From NCBI GenBank assembly GCA_017163975.1, contig JAFFSR010000353.1, forward strand, positions 2,484,501-2,548,500: 64,000 nt of DNA, in the 5' to 3' direction. Of this stretch, positions 34,206-46,029 are shown piece after piece (within the stretch, counting starts at the first letter, position 1; each line of letters begins with the position of its first letter). Both the position numbers and the translations under genes were made by a program. The DNA comes from Anastatus disparis (lineage: Eukaryota > Arthropoda > Insecta > Hymenoptera > Eupelmidae). The notes below the pieces were generated by a model. That model did not search any database. It was not told the origin of the DNA and was given only the letters and a program-made list of their open reading frames with translations.

Positions 34206-35949
34206 TTTAATTACTAGTCTCAAAAAACATTGTTACGTCACAAAGTCAGCAGAATTCCAACACACAGGGAGAGCACGCTCTCTGTGTATAAGCATAGAGA
34301 CATGCTGTTAAAGTGCTAGCAAGCTGACGATAATTATTCAAAGAACACGCAATGTTATCAGTAGCTATTAAAAATTGGTAAAACATAGAGAAAATATTAA
34401 CTGAATATTAAATACTCAGATTATGGTCTGTGTTTCTTAATTAATTGTCAAAAATGAGTCGCTTCATTTTTGTTAAGTATTATCAAGTTTAAAAGCAAAA
34501 CCTAATTTATCAGACTTGAACATTTTATATACCATTGGCCTACAGTCGTGAAAAACAGCAACAATAAAATTATTATTTACCGAAAAACATTTAAAAAAAG
34601 CTAAATATCTTGTAAAAAGACGAACAACAATATTTCCTTTCAAAGAGTCTGCAATGCAAATTAATGAATTATAATTTAAATGTTATTTGTCTATATTTAA
34701 CAAATAAGATAGAATTATTAAATTTTGAATATACACGCCCTACTGAAAAAAATGACATAAGATCTCACGAATTAAAATGAAACGAGATCTCATATGAGAA
34801 CTCATATGAAATCTTACGTGAGATCTCATGTGCCACAAAATTTTATTTTTCTCGATGCCCGATCTCACATGACATCTCATGTGCAAAAAAATTAATTTTC
34901 CCGCTACCCAATCTCACATGACATCTCATGTGCAAAAAAATTTGATTTTTTTCTAAACTTATAGTTGTAATCAATGTCAACAAATCTAAAATCTAAATTT
35001 TGGTCTATGATTAAATTTATTTATATATATTAATAAAATTACAATTGAATGATTCTACACTACATCTACAAAACAATCGTTATCTAAAGCATGCCATTAT
35101 GGATTATGGTTTTAAACTATATTCGAGCATAATTATACTTGGCGATTGAATAATAATAGAAACGAACAAATTTTTTACGAAGATTTAGACGTTATTCACA
35201 AGTAATAGTTAAGATACTAGTCACTACAATTATGCATATCGCCTTTTACACTAGAGAAGTCCATCACTTTTCAGTGAGTTCTGGAGCGATGCCGTTTGTA
35301 TACAAAGGTTTGTACAGAATTTGTGTATTCACAAATTGAGATACTTATTTCATATCGTAGACGAAATCATGTTTACGAGGCTCGGGGTCAGTTCACTGAT
35401 TAATGACAGTTTTTCTAATCAATAGGCAGTGTCATTCTATGACGCACGCTGCATCTGGTTTGGATTTACGGCATAACACGTCTCACCAATTGTTACACAA
35501 TTCGCATGTCGCTGTAAAAACAGTTGCAGCTTTATTTATGTCTTAGAACATTATGACAAACTACCTTCAATGAACTGACAGTGACTAAGTACTTGATATC
35601 TTTTTTTTATCATACTGATAAATTATTTTTACATATCATTTACAATAGCGTCTTACAGATTCAAATAATATAGGTTTTTCCGACTCAAAAATTTTTTATT
35701 TTACTTTTATTTTAGAGTATTATCGAAATCTCATTGCTTGTTTTCCTAATTCAGTCGTGAATCAACCGTAATCTGAAAAAATTTTAAAATCTTGTTCGAA
35801 TATAATTTTAAACCATGATATATAATCATATTCATACAGACTATTCACATAGTTTTCATAATAAGAATTATATTTGTATGCAATGAAAGTCTAAACGTTA
35901 AAAGTAAGGTAATACACACATTTTAGTATAATACTATTTGACATGTTAA
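34206..35949. repeat. Spacer with a GATCTCACATGACATCTCATG cluster at 34745-34945
   Basis: Most of this stretch shows nothing I can name. At 34755-34945 the words GAGATCTCATATGAG, ATCTCACATGACATCTCATG and ATCTCATGTGCAAAAAAATT repeat three or more times. The same vocabulary returns at 36690-36920 and, inverted, at 44755-44910. A short imperfect palindrome ACACAGGGAGAG/CTCTCTGTGT lies at 34262-34287. Confidence 0.45.
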
Positions 35950-37025
35950 AGGTCAGTTTAAGACGAGGGTTTGGGCATTTTTTACTGATTGAAAGTAGCT
36001 AAAAAAGGAATTTAATTTATTTTTAATAAAAATACATATCAGGATTGCTTTCACTTGTAAATATCTATTCATTTTAACATATGAGAAACGGAAGCGTGTA
36101 AATTTTTCAAAATTCTTTCAGCTATCTTCAATCGGTAAAGTTAGTCGAAAGCTGACCCTTAATTGGAAAGTGACGTCATGAAATACCATGCAAAAACGAA
36201 GTGGCCAAAATTAGAACTACTAACCCCGGGCAAGATACATTGGCTCTACTAAATATATTAAATATAATGATGTTTTAATGTGCGAATACGTATTTATAAT
36301 ATTAGTGTAATTATATAAATTAAGGGCATGGTGATGCTTCCCTCTTCTGATAATATTTTTGATCCAAGTTTATGTTTCACTTTAATAAAAAAATTAGTAG
36401 GATTCAACTTGAGTGCGAACAACTAAAGAAATCTACCAAATACTTGAAAAGTTATATACAAATTAGCAATTTATAGTATTTCGGGGTTAGGTTTGGCAAC
36501 TTTGATATATAATTTGCGATTCAAGGTCATAAAAAAATAACAACTCTAAAGGACTTTTATTTTAACTAAAATAATGATATTAATATAGCTAATGTCAAAA
36601 TTTGTCAAAATTTAAAGAACATGCCGAAAAAAATAGAAAAGTAATGAATATTTTTTTCAAATTTTCTAAATAAAATAAAATATATAAGAGATCCCATGTG
36701 AGATCACATATGAGATCGCACACGAGATTGCATATGAGATGTCTCATGAAATCGCCTATGAGATCGCATATGAAATCGAATGTATATTCGTTAAATTTTT
36801 AAAATAAAATAAATATATGTGCGATCTGACATAAGATCTCACATATATTTATTTTATTATCAAAATTCAACGAATACATATAAGATTTCAAGGGCGATTT
36901 CATATGAGATCTTACATGAGAGTTCATTCAATATTTTTAGTAGGGATGATTTTTCTTGGTTTGTTCTTGAAATTTATACATATTTACACTCTTCCGATTC
37001 TCATTTATTTAAAATAAGGCCATAC
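35950..37025 (+). repeat. Left arm of a ~1-kb inverted duplication (partner 44640-45710)
   Basis: From TGATTGAAAGTAGCTAAA (about 35985) to ATATTTACACTCTTCCGATT (about 36990) this matches the reverse complement of 44640-45710 with small indels; shared landmarks are CTAACCCCGGGCAAGAT, GCATGGTGATGCTTCCCTCT and CTTGAGTGCGAACAA. It includes a relative of the 7.6-8.5-kb repeat unit and a cluster of GAGATCNCATATGAG words (36690-36920). No gene; the short frame at 36819-37127 is not supported. Confidence 0.7.
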
Positions 37026-37029
37026 CTAA

Positions 37030-37286
37030 AAGTAGAATCGGTTGTAGCGCAGGGATTAAGGCTCTTGGCTCATGCTGTAGTACACCGGGGTTTAATCCTC
37101 GGGAAAATTTTGGAAAAGTTTTTCTGAATTTTTCTTTTTGGAATAGAACTAAGAGGCCAGGAAAAACCAATTACAAATTCTCCCTAGCCAATAAAAATTA
37201 CATGAGTAAGGTGAAATCACGGGTCCCAGTCCACAGCGATCAAGAGACCCGCTGGCAATAAAATAGAGGAGAAGATGATATCTCTA
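37030..37286 (+). mobile_element. tRNA-derived SINE candidate
   Basis: A pol III A-box-like TAGCGCAGGG (37045-37054) is followed 35 bp later by a B-box-like GGTTTAATCC (37089-37098), the spacing of a tRNA gene. The sequence does not fold as a clean tRNA (the anticodon arm is unclear). About 190 bp of unrelated body follows, ending in an AGAGGAGAAGATGATAT tail. This is the head-body-tail layout of a tRNA SINE. It lies right between the inverted arm and the CCCTAG element. Confidence 0.5.
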
Positions 37287-37525
37287 ATCCCTAGTGGAAA
37301 TATAAAATGTGCATTACTGTTTGAAATAGTTTAAAATTATTCAAATTTGTTCAAAAATGTTTAAAACTGCTTAAAACTGTTCAAAATAGATTAAAAATGT
37401 GAAATTTGGGACATTTAAAACAGTTATAAACAGTTTTAAACATTTCTGAACAGTATTGAACAATACAGAATAATTTGAAACTAAAGTGAACATTTTCTCG
37501 TATATATTATATAAATTTTAATATA

Positions 37526-40395
37526 CACGGTGGGCTATTTTAATCTTCGCACTCAATTTTCTCCGAACCTACTGTAGCTACAAAAAAAAGGTCAAGAGCA
37601 AAATTAACTGTGACAGAAGGGGCCATTTAACTGCGCCCTTGGTTTTGACCTTGAGGTCCAATTACGAGGTCATTTGAAGGTCAAGATCATTTTTTTAGAT
37701 AGAAATACCTATTTTTGACTGCGGATTTGAAAAGAGCGAGAAATTCTAAGATAAGTTTGTCCTAGATCAAAATTGATTTGGTGACCTTTTCAAGGACAAA
37801 AATCGAGGTCAAACGTCTAAAAATCGATTAAATGCCCTTTTTCTGCATTATCTTGGTTTGCTGATAAATGCAAATGATCTAAGTAGTGTTAAATGGTCAT
37901 CTTAGTTCCAAGGTAAAAAAATCTTGACCATCTTGACCTTAAGGTTAAATTTCAAGGTCATTTTAAGATCAATAATGTTTTTTCGGTAACAGAAATTCCT
38001 ATTTTAGACTACGAATTTAAACATATTAGTTAATTTTACGCTAAGATTATTCTAAGGGAAAGTTGATTTTATGATCTTGGAATGGTCCAAAATCAAGGTC
38101 AAATATTGAAAAACTTATTGAAAGCTCTTTATCTGAATTACACTGGTTTCCTAAGACTTTTGGTGTATCAGTATGAAAGAAAAGTTCAGAAAAAATTTGT
38201 GCATGGCGAAGGGGGCCTCGCCATGCACAACTTTTGTCTGGACTTTTTGGTGTGATTGATTTTAACCTTGAACTTCAGTTTCAAGGTCATTTCAAGGTCA
38301 ACTTAAAAGAGCGTAAAATATTACGTCGGAAACAGTATTTTAAAATATTTTTCATGACCTTTGGAAGGTTATATCAAGGTCAAATGCTGAAATACCTAGT
38401 ATGATATCTTCTGTCTGGATAAAGTTCAGCGTAAAGTCTTAGTGCAGCACGAAAATATTAGGACACACCTTTAAAACCATTTTCATATCAACAATTTTAT
38501 TCAGAGGTTATACAAAAGTGGAAAATTAAAATAGCACTATTCAGTTGTAATTAATATTTCAAGTGCAATAAACAAAAATAAAAATAGTTTTGATAATAAT
38601 ATTAAGACTCAAGAAATAGTAATAGCAATAAATGAATCTAAACGCGGATTAGATATTAGAATATTCTTTTTAGACTATTTTTATCAGAAAATAATGTTTT
38701 ACGAAGAACGATAGATAAATTTTCATATTGAATTTTGCCCCTACTCATTATTCAGTTTTATCTTATAACTTAATTTTGTTCTAAGCGTTCTTCGAAGTAA
38801 TTGAAGAAATATGTAGTCATGTTTGTGTTAAATAAATTATTTTTGATTTAAAAATAATCTTTTACAAAAATATTAAAGTATCTAATTCGAGCTAGACAAA
38901 AGTTATCATTTACTTTTATTACTACTTATTCACTTTTTTTTATTATTATCAAAAATTTTATGTTTGTTGGACTACACTTGAAATATAAATTACAATTCAA
39001 CAGTGTTATTTAAATTTAAAAACTGTTGTAATGGCTGACTATCCTCCAAATGAGATTGTTGATATGATAATGGTTTTAGGGGAACGTCGTAATAACTATC
39101 ATGTTGCAGCAAGACTTTACGCTGAACGCTTTCCAGATAGAAGACATCCCAGTAATTGGTCAATACAAAGTTTAACTGACAGAGCTCGTCGAGGACGTCT
39201 TGCTCGCCAACGCAGGCGTCATGAGTATAACGAAGATGATGCTCGTGTTATAACTATTCTTGCGGTTATTCATCTTAATCCTCATGTTAGCAGTCGTCAA
39301 ATAGGAATAGAAGTTGGTATTCGAAGACGAACATTTTTGAGAATTTTAAATAGGCTTAATTACCATGCTTACCATATCACGCTCGTACAGGAACTGACAA
39401 GGAATCATATGCAAATAAGGACTCAATTTTGTCAATGAGCCTTACACATTGTAGAAAATGATCCCAATTTTTTCAAGTACGTCCTTTTTTCTGACGAAGC
39501 TAAATTTTACAGCGGTGGAAAATTAAATAGGCACAATTGTCATTATTGGTCAAATGAAAATCCTCATTAGCACAGAGCTGTAGATCATCAGCATCGCTGG
39601 AGCCTTATGGTATGGTGTGGGATTGTAAATGGATATTTGATTGGCCCTTACTTTTTTGAGCGAAATGTTAATGAAGACAGCTATTTGCAGTTAATAAGAG
39701 ACCACTTGCCAGAATTAATGGAAGATGTTGATTTAGAAACTAGACGAAGAATGTGGTTTCAGCAGGATGGTGCACCACCACTTTTTGCACGAATTGACCG
39801 AGAATTTTTAAATCAAAATTACCATGAAAGATGGATCGGTAGAGGAGGGCCAGTTAATTGGCCTCCGAACTCACCTGATTTAACATCTCCAGATTTTTAT
39901 TTGTGGGGATTTCTAAAAAATGTTATTTTTAAAGAGCGGCCTACAACTAGAGAAAACATGTAATCTTGACCTTAAGGTCAAGATGGTCAAGATTTTTTTA
40001 CCTTGGAACTAAGATGACCATTTAACACTACTTAGATCATTTGCATTTATCAGCAAACCAAGATAATGCAGAAAAAGGGCATTTAATCGGTTTTTAGACA
40101 TTTGACCTCGATTTTTGTCCTTGAAAAGGTCAACAAATCAATTTTGATCTAGGACAAACTTATCTTAGAATTTCTCGCTCTTTTCAAATCCGCAGTCAAA
40201 AATGGGTATTTCTATTTAAAAAAATGATCTTGACCTTCAAATGACCTCGTAATTGGACCTCAAGGTCAAAACCAAGGGCGCAGTTGAATGGCCCCTTCTG
40301 TCCCGGTCAATTTTGTTCTTGACCTTTTTTTTTGTAGCTATAGTAGGTTCGGAGAAAATTGAGTGCAAGTGCAAAGATTAAAATGGCCCACCGTG
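37526..40395 (+). mobile_element. Mariner-like element with ~430-bp terminal inverted repeats
   Basis: The ends CACGGTGGGCTATTTTAATC and CACGGTGGGCCATTTTAATC, next to TA, match mariner-type termini. The two arms (37526-37950 and 39965-40395) are about 95 percent identical by eye, very long for mariner. Between the left arm and the gene, two or three further diverged copies of an arm segment (about 37975-38165 and 38290-38440) lie in tandem, built round AAGGTCAA. A 30-bp hairpin GTGCATGGCGA/TCGCCATGCAC lies at 38199-38229. The transposase gene occupies 39031-39963. Confidence 0.8.
39031..39963 (+). pseudogene. Mariner/IS630-superfamily transposase, two stops, C-terminus truncated
   Basis: Frame 39031-39438 gives the DNA-binding N-terminus (MADYPPNEIVDMI, RRNNYHVAARLYAERFP, a basic RQRRRH hook and an HTH with SSRQIG). 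The same frame continues past a TGA at 39436-39438 to FFKYVLFSDEAKF (first catalytic Asp) and LNRHNCHYW, then a TAG near 39568. It goes on from 39607 with MVWCGIVNGYLIGPYFF, WFQQDGAPP (second Asp) and WPPNSPDLTSPDFYLWG (third Asp about 36 residues later). The stop at 39961-39963 falls where the right inverted repeat begins, so roughly the last 60 residues are missing. Catalytic residues are present, but stops and truncation make it inactive. The same family occurs on the minus strand at 46030-53118. Confidence 0.85.
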
Positions 40396-40802
40396 TATAT
40401 AAGAAAATTTTTACAAACACAAAATTATGAAACACTGTTTGAAATCATTTCGAACTTTTTAAAACTCTTTAAAACTGTTTAAATTTGTTTAAAGGTGTTC
40501 GAAACTGTTTAAAACCGTTTAAAACTGTTAAAGTTAATAAAAAATAGTTCGTATTGATTTGAAATTGTTCTGAAATATTTTGAATATTTAAAATAATCTT
40601 TAACTTTTTAACATGAAAAATTCAAAACTATTAAACACCGTTTAAAATCATTTCATACTTTTCAAAACTTTTTGAAAGTGTTTAAAAATGTTTAAAACTG
40701 TTCATAACTGTTCTAAATGTCCTAAATTTCGCACTTATAAACAGTTTTAAACAGTTTTGAACAGTTTTAAACATTTTTAAACATTTTATATTTCCGCTAG
40801 GG

Positions 40803-42249
40803 ATTATAAACAATTCTGATATTTATTCATATGAAAAAAAAACAAAATTTATTTTTAAACTATATTTGATCTATAAAGCAAACCCTTAAAAATTTTGTTT
40901 TATAATAGGTCATTTATTTTTGTCTTTTTCTATTCTAAATCTCAACTTTATTATATATTCTGTCATGAAACGAATCTTTAAATTATTATTATTCAAAAAC
41001 TAAATAGTAATAAAAAGATATAATTTTTTTATAAATTATTGATTTTTTCAATAATATAGCATAAAAGAAAAAAATTATTTGACATTAGTGAGTAATAAAA
41101 TAATCATTGATTGTTAATCAAAAACATGTATTATTTGTAAGATATTAAAAGAAAACAGGCACGTTTGTTCTAAATTTATCCTAGAGCGGGTGGCTCATTT
41201 TTGTCCTTTCATATTAACGAAATCGTTACGGACAGAATTAATATTTTTAGTTTATATGATTATATATTACAGATTTTTAAGATGATATTTGTATTTCGTT
41301 TTATTTTTAATAACTAAAGTTCTCGGTAAAGTTTGTTAAATAAAAAATAGATTAGATTGTATTATTTTAATTCAAATTCATAGGAAAAGTTTAACTAACG
41401 AAAAGATTTTAGTTTTATATAGTTATTTAAGTAATATTATAATTCGTTGTATTGCGTATTAAGATTAAAATCGAGCTACGAGAGTGCTTGAAAATAGTGC
41501 CATTGTATTTAGAATATCGAGTTTACGTTGTTTATATACACTTAAATTATATGTGAGAAAATATCGTTAGCTGAGAAAGAAAGAAATGTAAAGAGATCGG
41601 CATAAACATGGCATACGGTACAAAATTGATTAAATAATTTCTATAAAAATTATATCATTATGGATGATAACATTAATGATAATTGATAAATGAACAATTA
41701 AAGAAAATAAACGAATAAGTGAATTATTGAATAAAATGAATGATTGATTAAAATTTAATAATTTAATTTAAAGAAAATAATATAAAATTGAAATAAGAAA
41801 AATGAGCAAAAAAGAAATTGAAATTAGAACTGTGCTTCACCGGGGTGAGCCCTGGTTATAAGACTCCGGGTATCGAGGTAAGCGGCACGAATTGACAGAC
41901 ATCGTCAGCTCGAGTCGCTATAAAGCTATACAAATCAAGCATAGTCAAAGAAAAAAGAAAAAAGTAAATAAAATAATGATCTTAAGAAACTAGAGTGAAC
42001 GTAGAGAACACTTGATACTTTAATATAGACCGAAATAGTAGGGATAAGTTTTCGATCCCTATAAAAGAAAAAGACGTGTGAGTACAGCAAGCCATTTTTA
42101 TGCTGGTCGTCTGAAAGTTAAGTATACTTTGTGATTACGCATTCTTTTTTATTAAAAGTAAAGTAAAAGTAAAATTCGAATTTAAATAATTTTTAATACT
42201 CTTTGTCATCGCAAATTTTATTGTTATTAAAATCAACTTTAAATTTTAA
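40803..42249. other. AT-rich spacer, no gene seen
   Basis: No recognised element. A slightly GC-richer 41830-41930 patch has no clear tRNA or coding pattern. Confidence 0.35.
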
Positions 42250-42631
42250 GAGGAGGTCACGTATCTCTGTCCTTTTCTAATCAAAGAAATGATTTTTTTA
42301 CAAAAACTAATAACTTTATCAAAAAATGAAGAGAAAGCCGCATCTTGCATCAAAAAAAAGCAATATTTTCTTTGATGAGAAAAAATTAATTTTATTGCTT
42401 CGTTTTCAAGAAAACCTTGAAAAACCAAATTGTCCACTCTAACCACTATGATTTAAGTTTTTCAAGGTTTTCTTGAAAACGAAGCAATTAAATTAATTCT
42501 TTCTTATCAAAGAAAATATTGCTTTTTTTATTACGAGATGTGGCTTTCTCTTCATTTTTTGATAAAGTTATTAGTTTCTGTAAAAAACTCAATTCTTTGA
42601 TTAGAAAAGGACAGAGGGACGTGACCTCCTC
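42250..42631. mobile_element. TTAA foldback family B, intact copy
   Basis: 382 bp between TTAA at 42246-42249 and 42632-42635. It has the same ends (GAGGAGGTCACGTATCTCTG) and arms as 31237-31617, with about 190-bp near-perfect inverted arms around a TGTCCACTCTAACCA centre. The 66-codon minus frame in the left half is a palindrome by-product seen in several copies. Confidence 0.85.
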
Positions 42632-44110
42632 TTAAATCATTTATTTATTTTGCAATCTACCTTATCCCAGTATTATTACGTTACAGAAATGAAATTTTAT
42701 TTTCAACTACAAAATGTTAAAAAAAAGGAAGCCTTATTTTTTACCATGAAAATAGTTATTATACATCGTTTTGAAATGATATTAAATTAGTATGTGAAAC
42801 GGTTCCTTTTATCATGGAATTTCACTCAAAATTTGTAACTACACAGCGTAAAAAGTTCTCTTAAATTTAAAGAAGGTTTTTTTTAATAGAAGAAATACGA
42901 TGCGAAGAAATGAATTTCTTTGAGTCAAAGAAAAATCATTTTTAAATTCATAAAATAATTATTAAAATAGAAAAAAAACCTTTAAATATTAAAATATTAT
43001 ATTCGAAAAAAAAAGTTCTAATTTAGAAAAATATCTTGTTAACTTTAAGAAATTAGTTACTTCCAAAATAGTGTTGAAAGTCAGTAAAACTTTCTTAAAA
43101 GCAATGCTATATTTTATTATTGAAAAAATGTAATATTTATTTGAAAGAATTTTTATATAAAAAAAAAAATATCTTACATCAAATAATTTTTCAATTCAAA
43201 GACATCATTTTACTACGTTTTTATTAACTCGCTTTGGTGTCTGTCTGTCTGTCTGTCTGTTCGGTACAAATTTTGCAGCCGATTGTAAACTAACTTCCCG
43301 ATGAGCTAGAGACTTGAAATTTTAAATATAGCTCAGAACTGGATGACAATGCAATATTATAAAAAAAATATATATATTTACCGAACAATATATTAATATA
43401 TTCGATCATATACGGAGATGTTGGCAAAATTAAAGATTTGAAGATTTTATATATAGATACACTTTTAACATTAGTGTCTAAACATCTTCGAAAATTTTAA
43501 AAATCCTTTTTTGATATATTAATATATTAATATATTCAATATTATATTTTTGCACGCATTGTTGGATAATATAATTAAAAATATATATTCCCACCGAAAA
43601 ATATTTTAATATATTTAATTATAAACGGAGATATTGGCAAAATTGAAGATTTGAAGATTTTATATATAGATATACTTTTAACATTAGTGTCTAACCATTT
43701 TCGAAAATTTTTAAAATTCTTTAACTTGTCATATATTGCAATTAGACATAAATTACAGCATTTTCTATTATACATATAGAATTGGAGACTGTATTTTATT
43801 CATTTTATGGTCTAACAATGCATAAAACAATAAATCTTGGTTGAATTTCTAATGGCGTCATTATCGTCAAAATGGCGGGAAACTCACCATGCGATTACGT
43901 GTTCTCTAAAAAAAATAGATGAAACACGTTTTAGTCCCTTGACAACAATATATATGCTATATAATATGCACTGTTGGACAACACGATAAATAATATTAAT
44001 AATAATAATAATAATAATACCAAAATGTATAAGATAATATTTAAATAAAAAAAAATTTTCAATCTACCACGTTTTTTAATTGAACTAAAAAGTATAAAAT
44101 AATATTAAAA
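42632..44110. repeat. AT-rich region with a (GTCT)n tract and a ~190-bp duplication
   Basis: (TGTC)5 at 43240-43260 is followed by AGCTAGAGACTTGAAATTT-type sequence common near insect transposon ends. A ~190-bp direct duplication at about 43400-43500 and 43605-43735 shares CGGAGATNTTGGCAAAATT, GATTTGAAGATTTTATATAT and CTTTTAACATTAGTGTCTAA. A lone CTACACAGCG piece at 42831-42850 is related to the 29.5-30.1-kb array. Confidence 0.55.
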
Positions 44111-44111
44111 A

Positions 44112-44362
44112 TAAAAAAAAAACTTTTTTTATGTACTACGTTTTTATAATGAACCAAAAGTATAAAATAATGTGTAATAAAATGAAAAATGAATAATGAT
44201 TTGAAATAAAAAAAACGTGGGGCGCATACAATACGTAATAATAAACATGCGCCCCACGTTTTTTTTATTTCAAATCATTATTCATTTTTCATTTTATTAC
44301 ACATTATTTTATACTTTTTGGTTCATTATAAAAACGTAGTACATTAAAAAGTTTTTTTTTTA
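44112..44362. mobile_element. Near-perfect 250-bp hairpin
   Basis: Two arms of about 115 bp, 44112-44228 and 44248-44362, read as near-identical inverted copies (GTACTACGTTTTTATAATGA, AAATGAATAATGATTTGAAA, AACGTGGGGCGCAT), separated by about 19 bp. A degenerate fragment of the outer part lies just left (44035-44100). Likely a young MITE or a foldback kept by gene conversion. Confidence 0.75.
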
Positions 44363-44639
44363 TTTTTATTTAAATTAAACAAATTAGTTCATGACATCGA
44401 TAAACCTATCTCTTTTCAACAATAGAATGTTTGTTAATCCAAAAAAGCGGTGTAATTGATTACATTTCTTTGAATTACATAGAGGATTTTGAATTAAAAA
44501 AAAAAATTGTCAGAATGAAGAAAATATAACCGAAAAACTTTGAAAATTTTCTCATTTCAATAAAGTAATTATTATTTCGATTAAAAAAATTTCACAACAA
44601 TTATTTATAAACATAATTTAAAAAAATAAATTTTAATTA

Positions 44640-45710
44640 AAATTATACTTATAGGTATGAACTAATTTTAAATAAATGAAAATCGGAAAAGTGTAAATAT
44701 GTATAAATTTAGAGAACAATCCGAGAAAAATCATCCTTACTGAAAATATTGTATGAACTCTCATGTGAGATCTCATGTCAGATCGCACATATATTTTTTT
44801 CATTTTAAAAATTTAACGAATATACATTTGATTTCATATGCGATCTCATAGGCGATTTCATGTGACATCTCATATGCAATCTCGTGTGCGATCTCATAAG
44901 TGATTTCTTATATATTTTATTCAATTTAAAAAATTTGAAAAAGATATTTATTACTTTTCTATTTTTTCGGCTTGTTCTTTGAATTTCGACAAATTTTGAC
45001 ATTAGCTATATTAATACCATTATTTTAGTTAAAATAAAAAATTCTTTGGAGCTGTTATTTTTTTATGAACTTGAATCGCAAATTATATATTAAAGTTGCC
45101 AAACCTAACCCCGAAATACTATAAATTGCAAATTTGTATATAACTTTTTAAGTATTTGGTAGATTTCTTTAATTGTTCGCACTCAAGTTGAATCCTACTA
45201 ATTTTTTTATTGTAGTGAAACATAAACTTGGATCAGAAATATTATCAGAAGAGGGAAGCATCACCATGCTCTCAATTTATATAATTACACTAATATTATA
45301 AATACGTATTCGTACACTAGAACATCATTATATTGGATTAATTTAGTCGAGCCACAAGACCCAATGCATCTTGCCCGGGGTTAGTATTTCTCATTTTAGC
45401 CACTTCATCTAATTTGCATTGTATTTCATGGCGTCACTTTTCACTTCGGATCAGCTTTTGACTAACTTTACCGATCGAAAATAGCTAAAAAAGATATTTT
45501 GTTTTTATTTATTTTTTTCGGTTTATTCTTTGAATTTGGACAAATTTACGCGTTTTCGCTTCTTATTTGTTAAAATAAATAGATATTTACAAGTGAAAAA
45601 ATTTTGATACATATTTTTATTAAAAATAAACGAAATTACTTATTTAGCTACTTTCAATAGGTAAAAAAGGTCTAAACCTCATCATCAAGAGTAAGCTGGA
45701 GCAAATGTGG
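44640..45710 (-). repeat. Right arm of the ~1-kb inverted duplication (partner 35950-37025)
   Basis: Reverse complement of the left arm with the same landmarks (CCGGGGTTAG, AGAGGGAAGCATCACCATGC, GTTCGCACTCAAGTTGAATC). About 7.6 kb of nested elements separate the arms. It lacks some left-arm blocks and carries a 40-bp addition near 45500. Confidence 0.7.
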
Positions 45711-46029
45711 TTACCGGCCGAGAAGTAAAAATGTTATTTAATCATAAATGAAATAATTATACTGTTTTTAAAGGAAATTGTTATCGAGCGAAATTTTTCA
45801 TACATACATGATTGTATAATAGATGTTTTTTTCATAATATTCATCATATTTTAAACAAAAAGTAAGTAACCGTACTTAAAGTTTAATATACAGTTGTAGT
45901 GTAAAATTTGTCAATTTTTAAAATTTTCTTTAATTATTTTGGTGAGTGCAATAGAGAAATAAATTTCGTGAATGTATTTAAAACTTTAATTTATTCTATT
46001 ACGTTTAGTAGGAGAAAATTGAACAACGG

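Larger units (their letters stand above)
37289..40802. mobile_element. CCCTAG-TIR element with a mariner-like element nested inside
   Basis: Ends CCCTAGTGGAAATATAAAAT and CCCTAGCGGAAATATAAAAT (read inward) define the outer element. Next to both ends are arrays of GTTTAAAACAGTTTTGAACA words, 237 bp on the left and about 407 bp on the right, in inverted relation. Everything between 37526 and 40395 is the nested element. The flanks allow only a 2-bp AT duplication. No transposase belongs clearly to the outer element. Confidence 0.6.

Noticed and set aside
41830..41930. Possible tRNA-like patch (GGGGTGAGCCCTGG...)
   Set aside because: I could not find an A box, B box and acceptor stem in proper order.
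42246..42446. 66-codon minus frame, similar to frames at 13063-13308 and 7022-7237
   Set aside because: Recurs because the palindromic TTAA family B recurs; the peptide differs by drift and has no start or domain logic.
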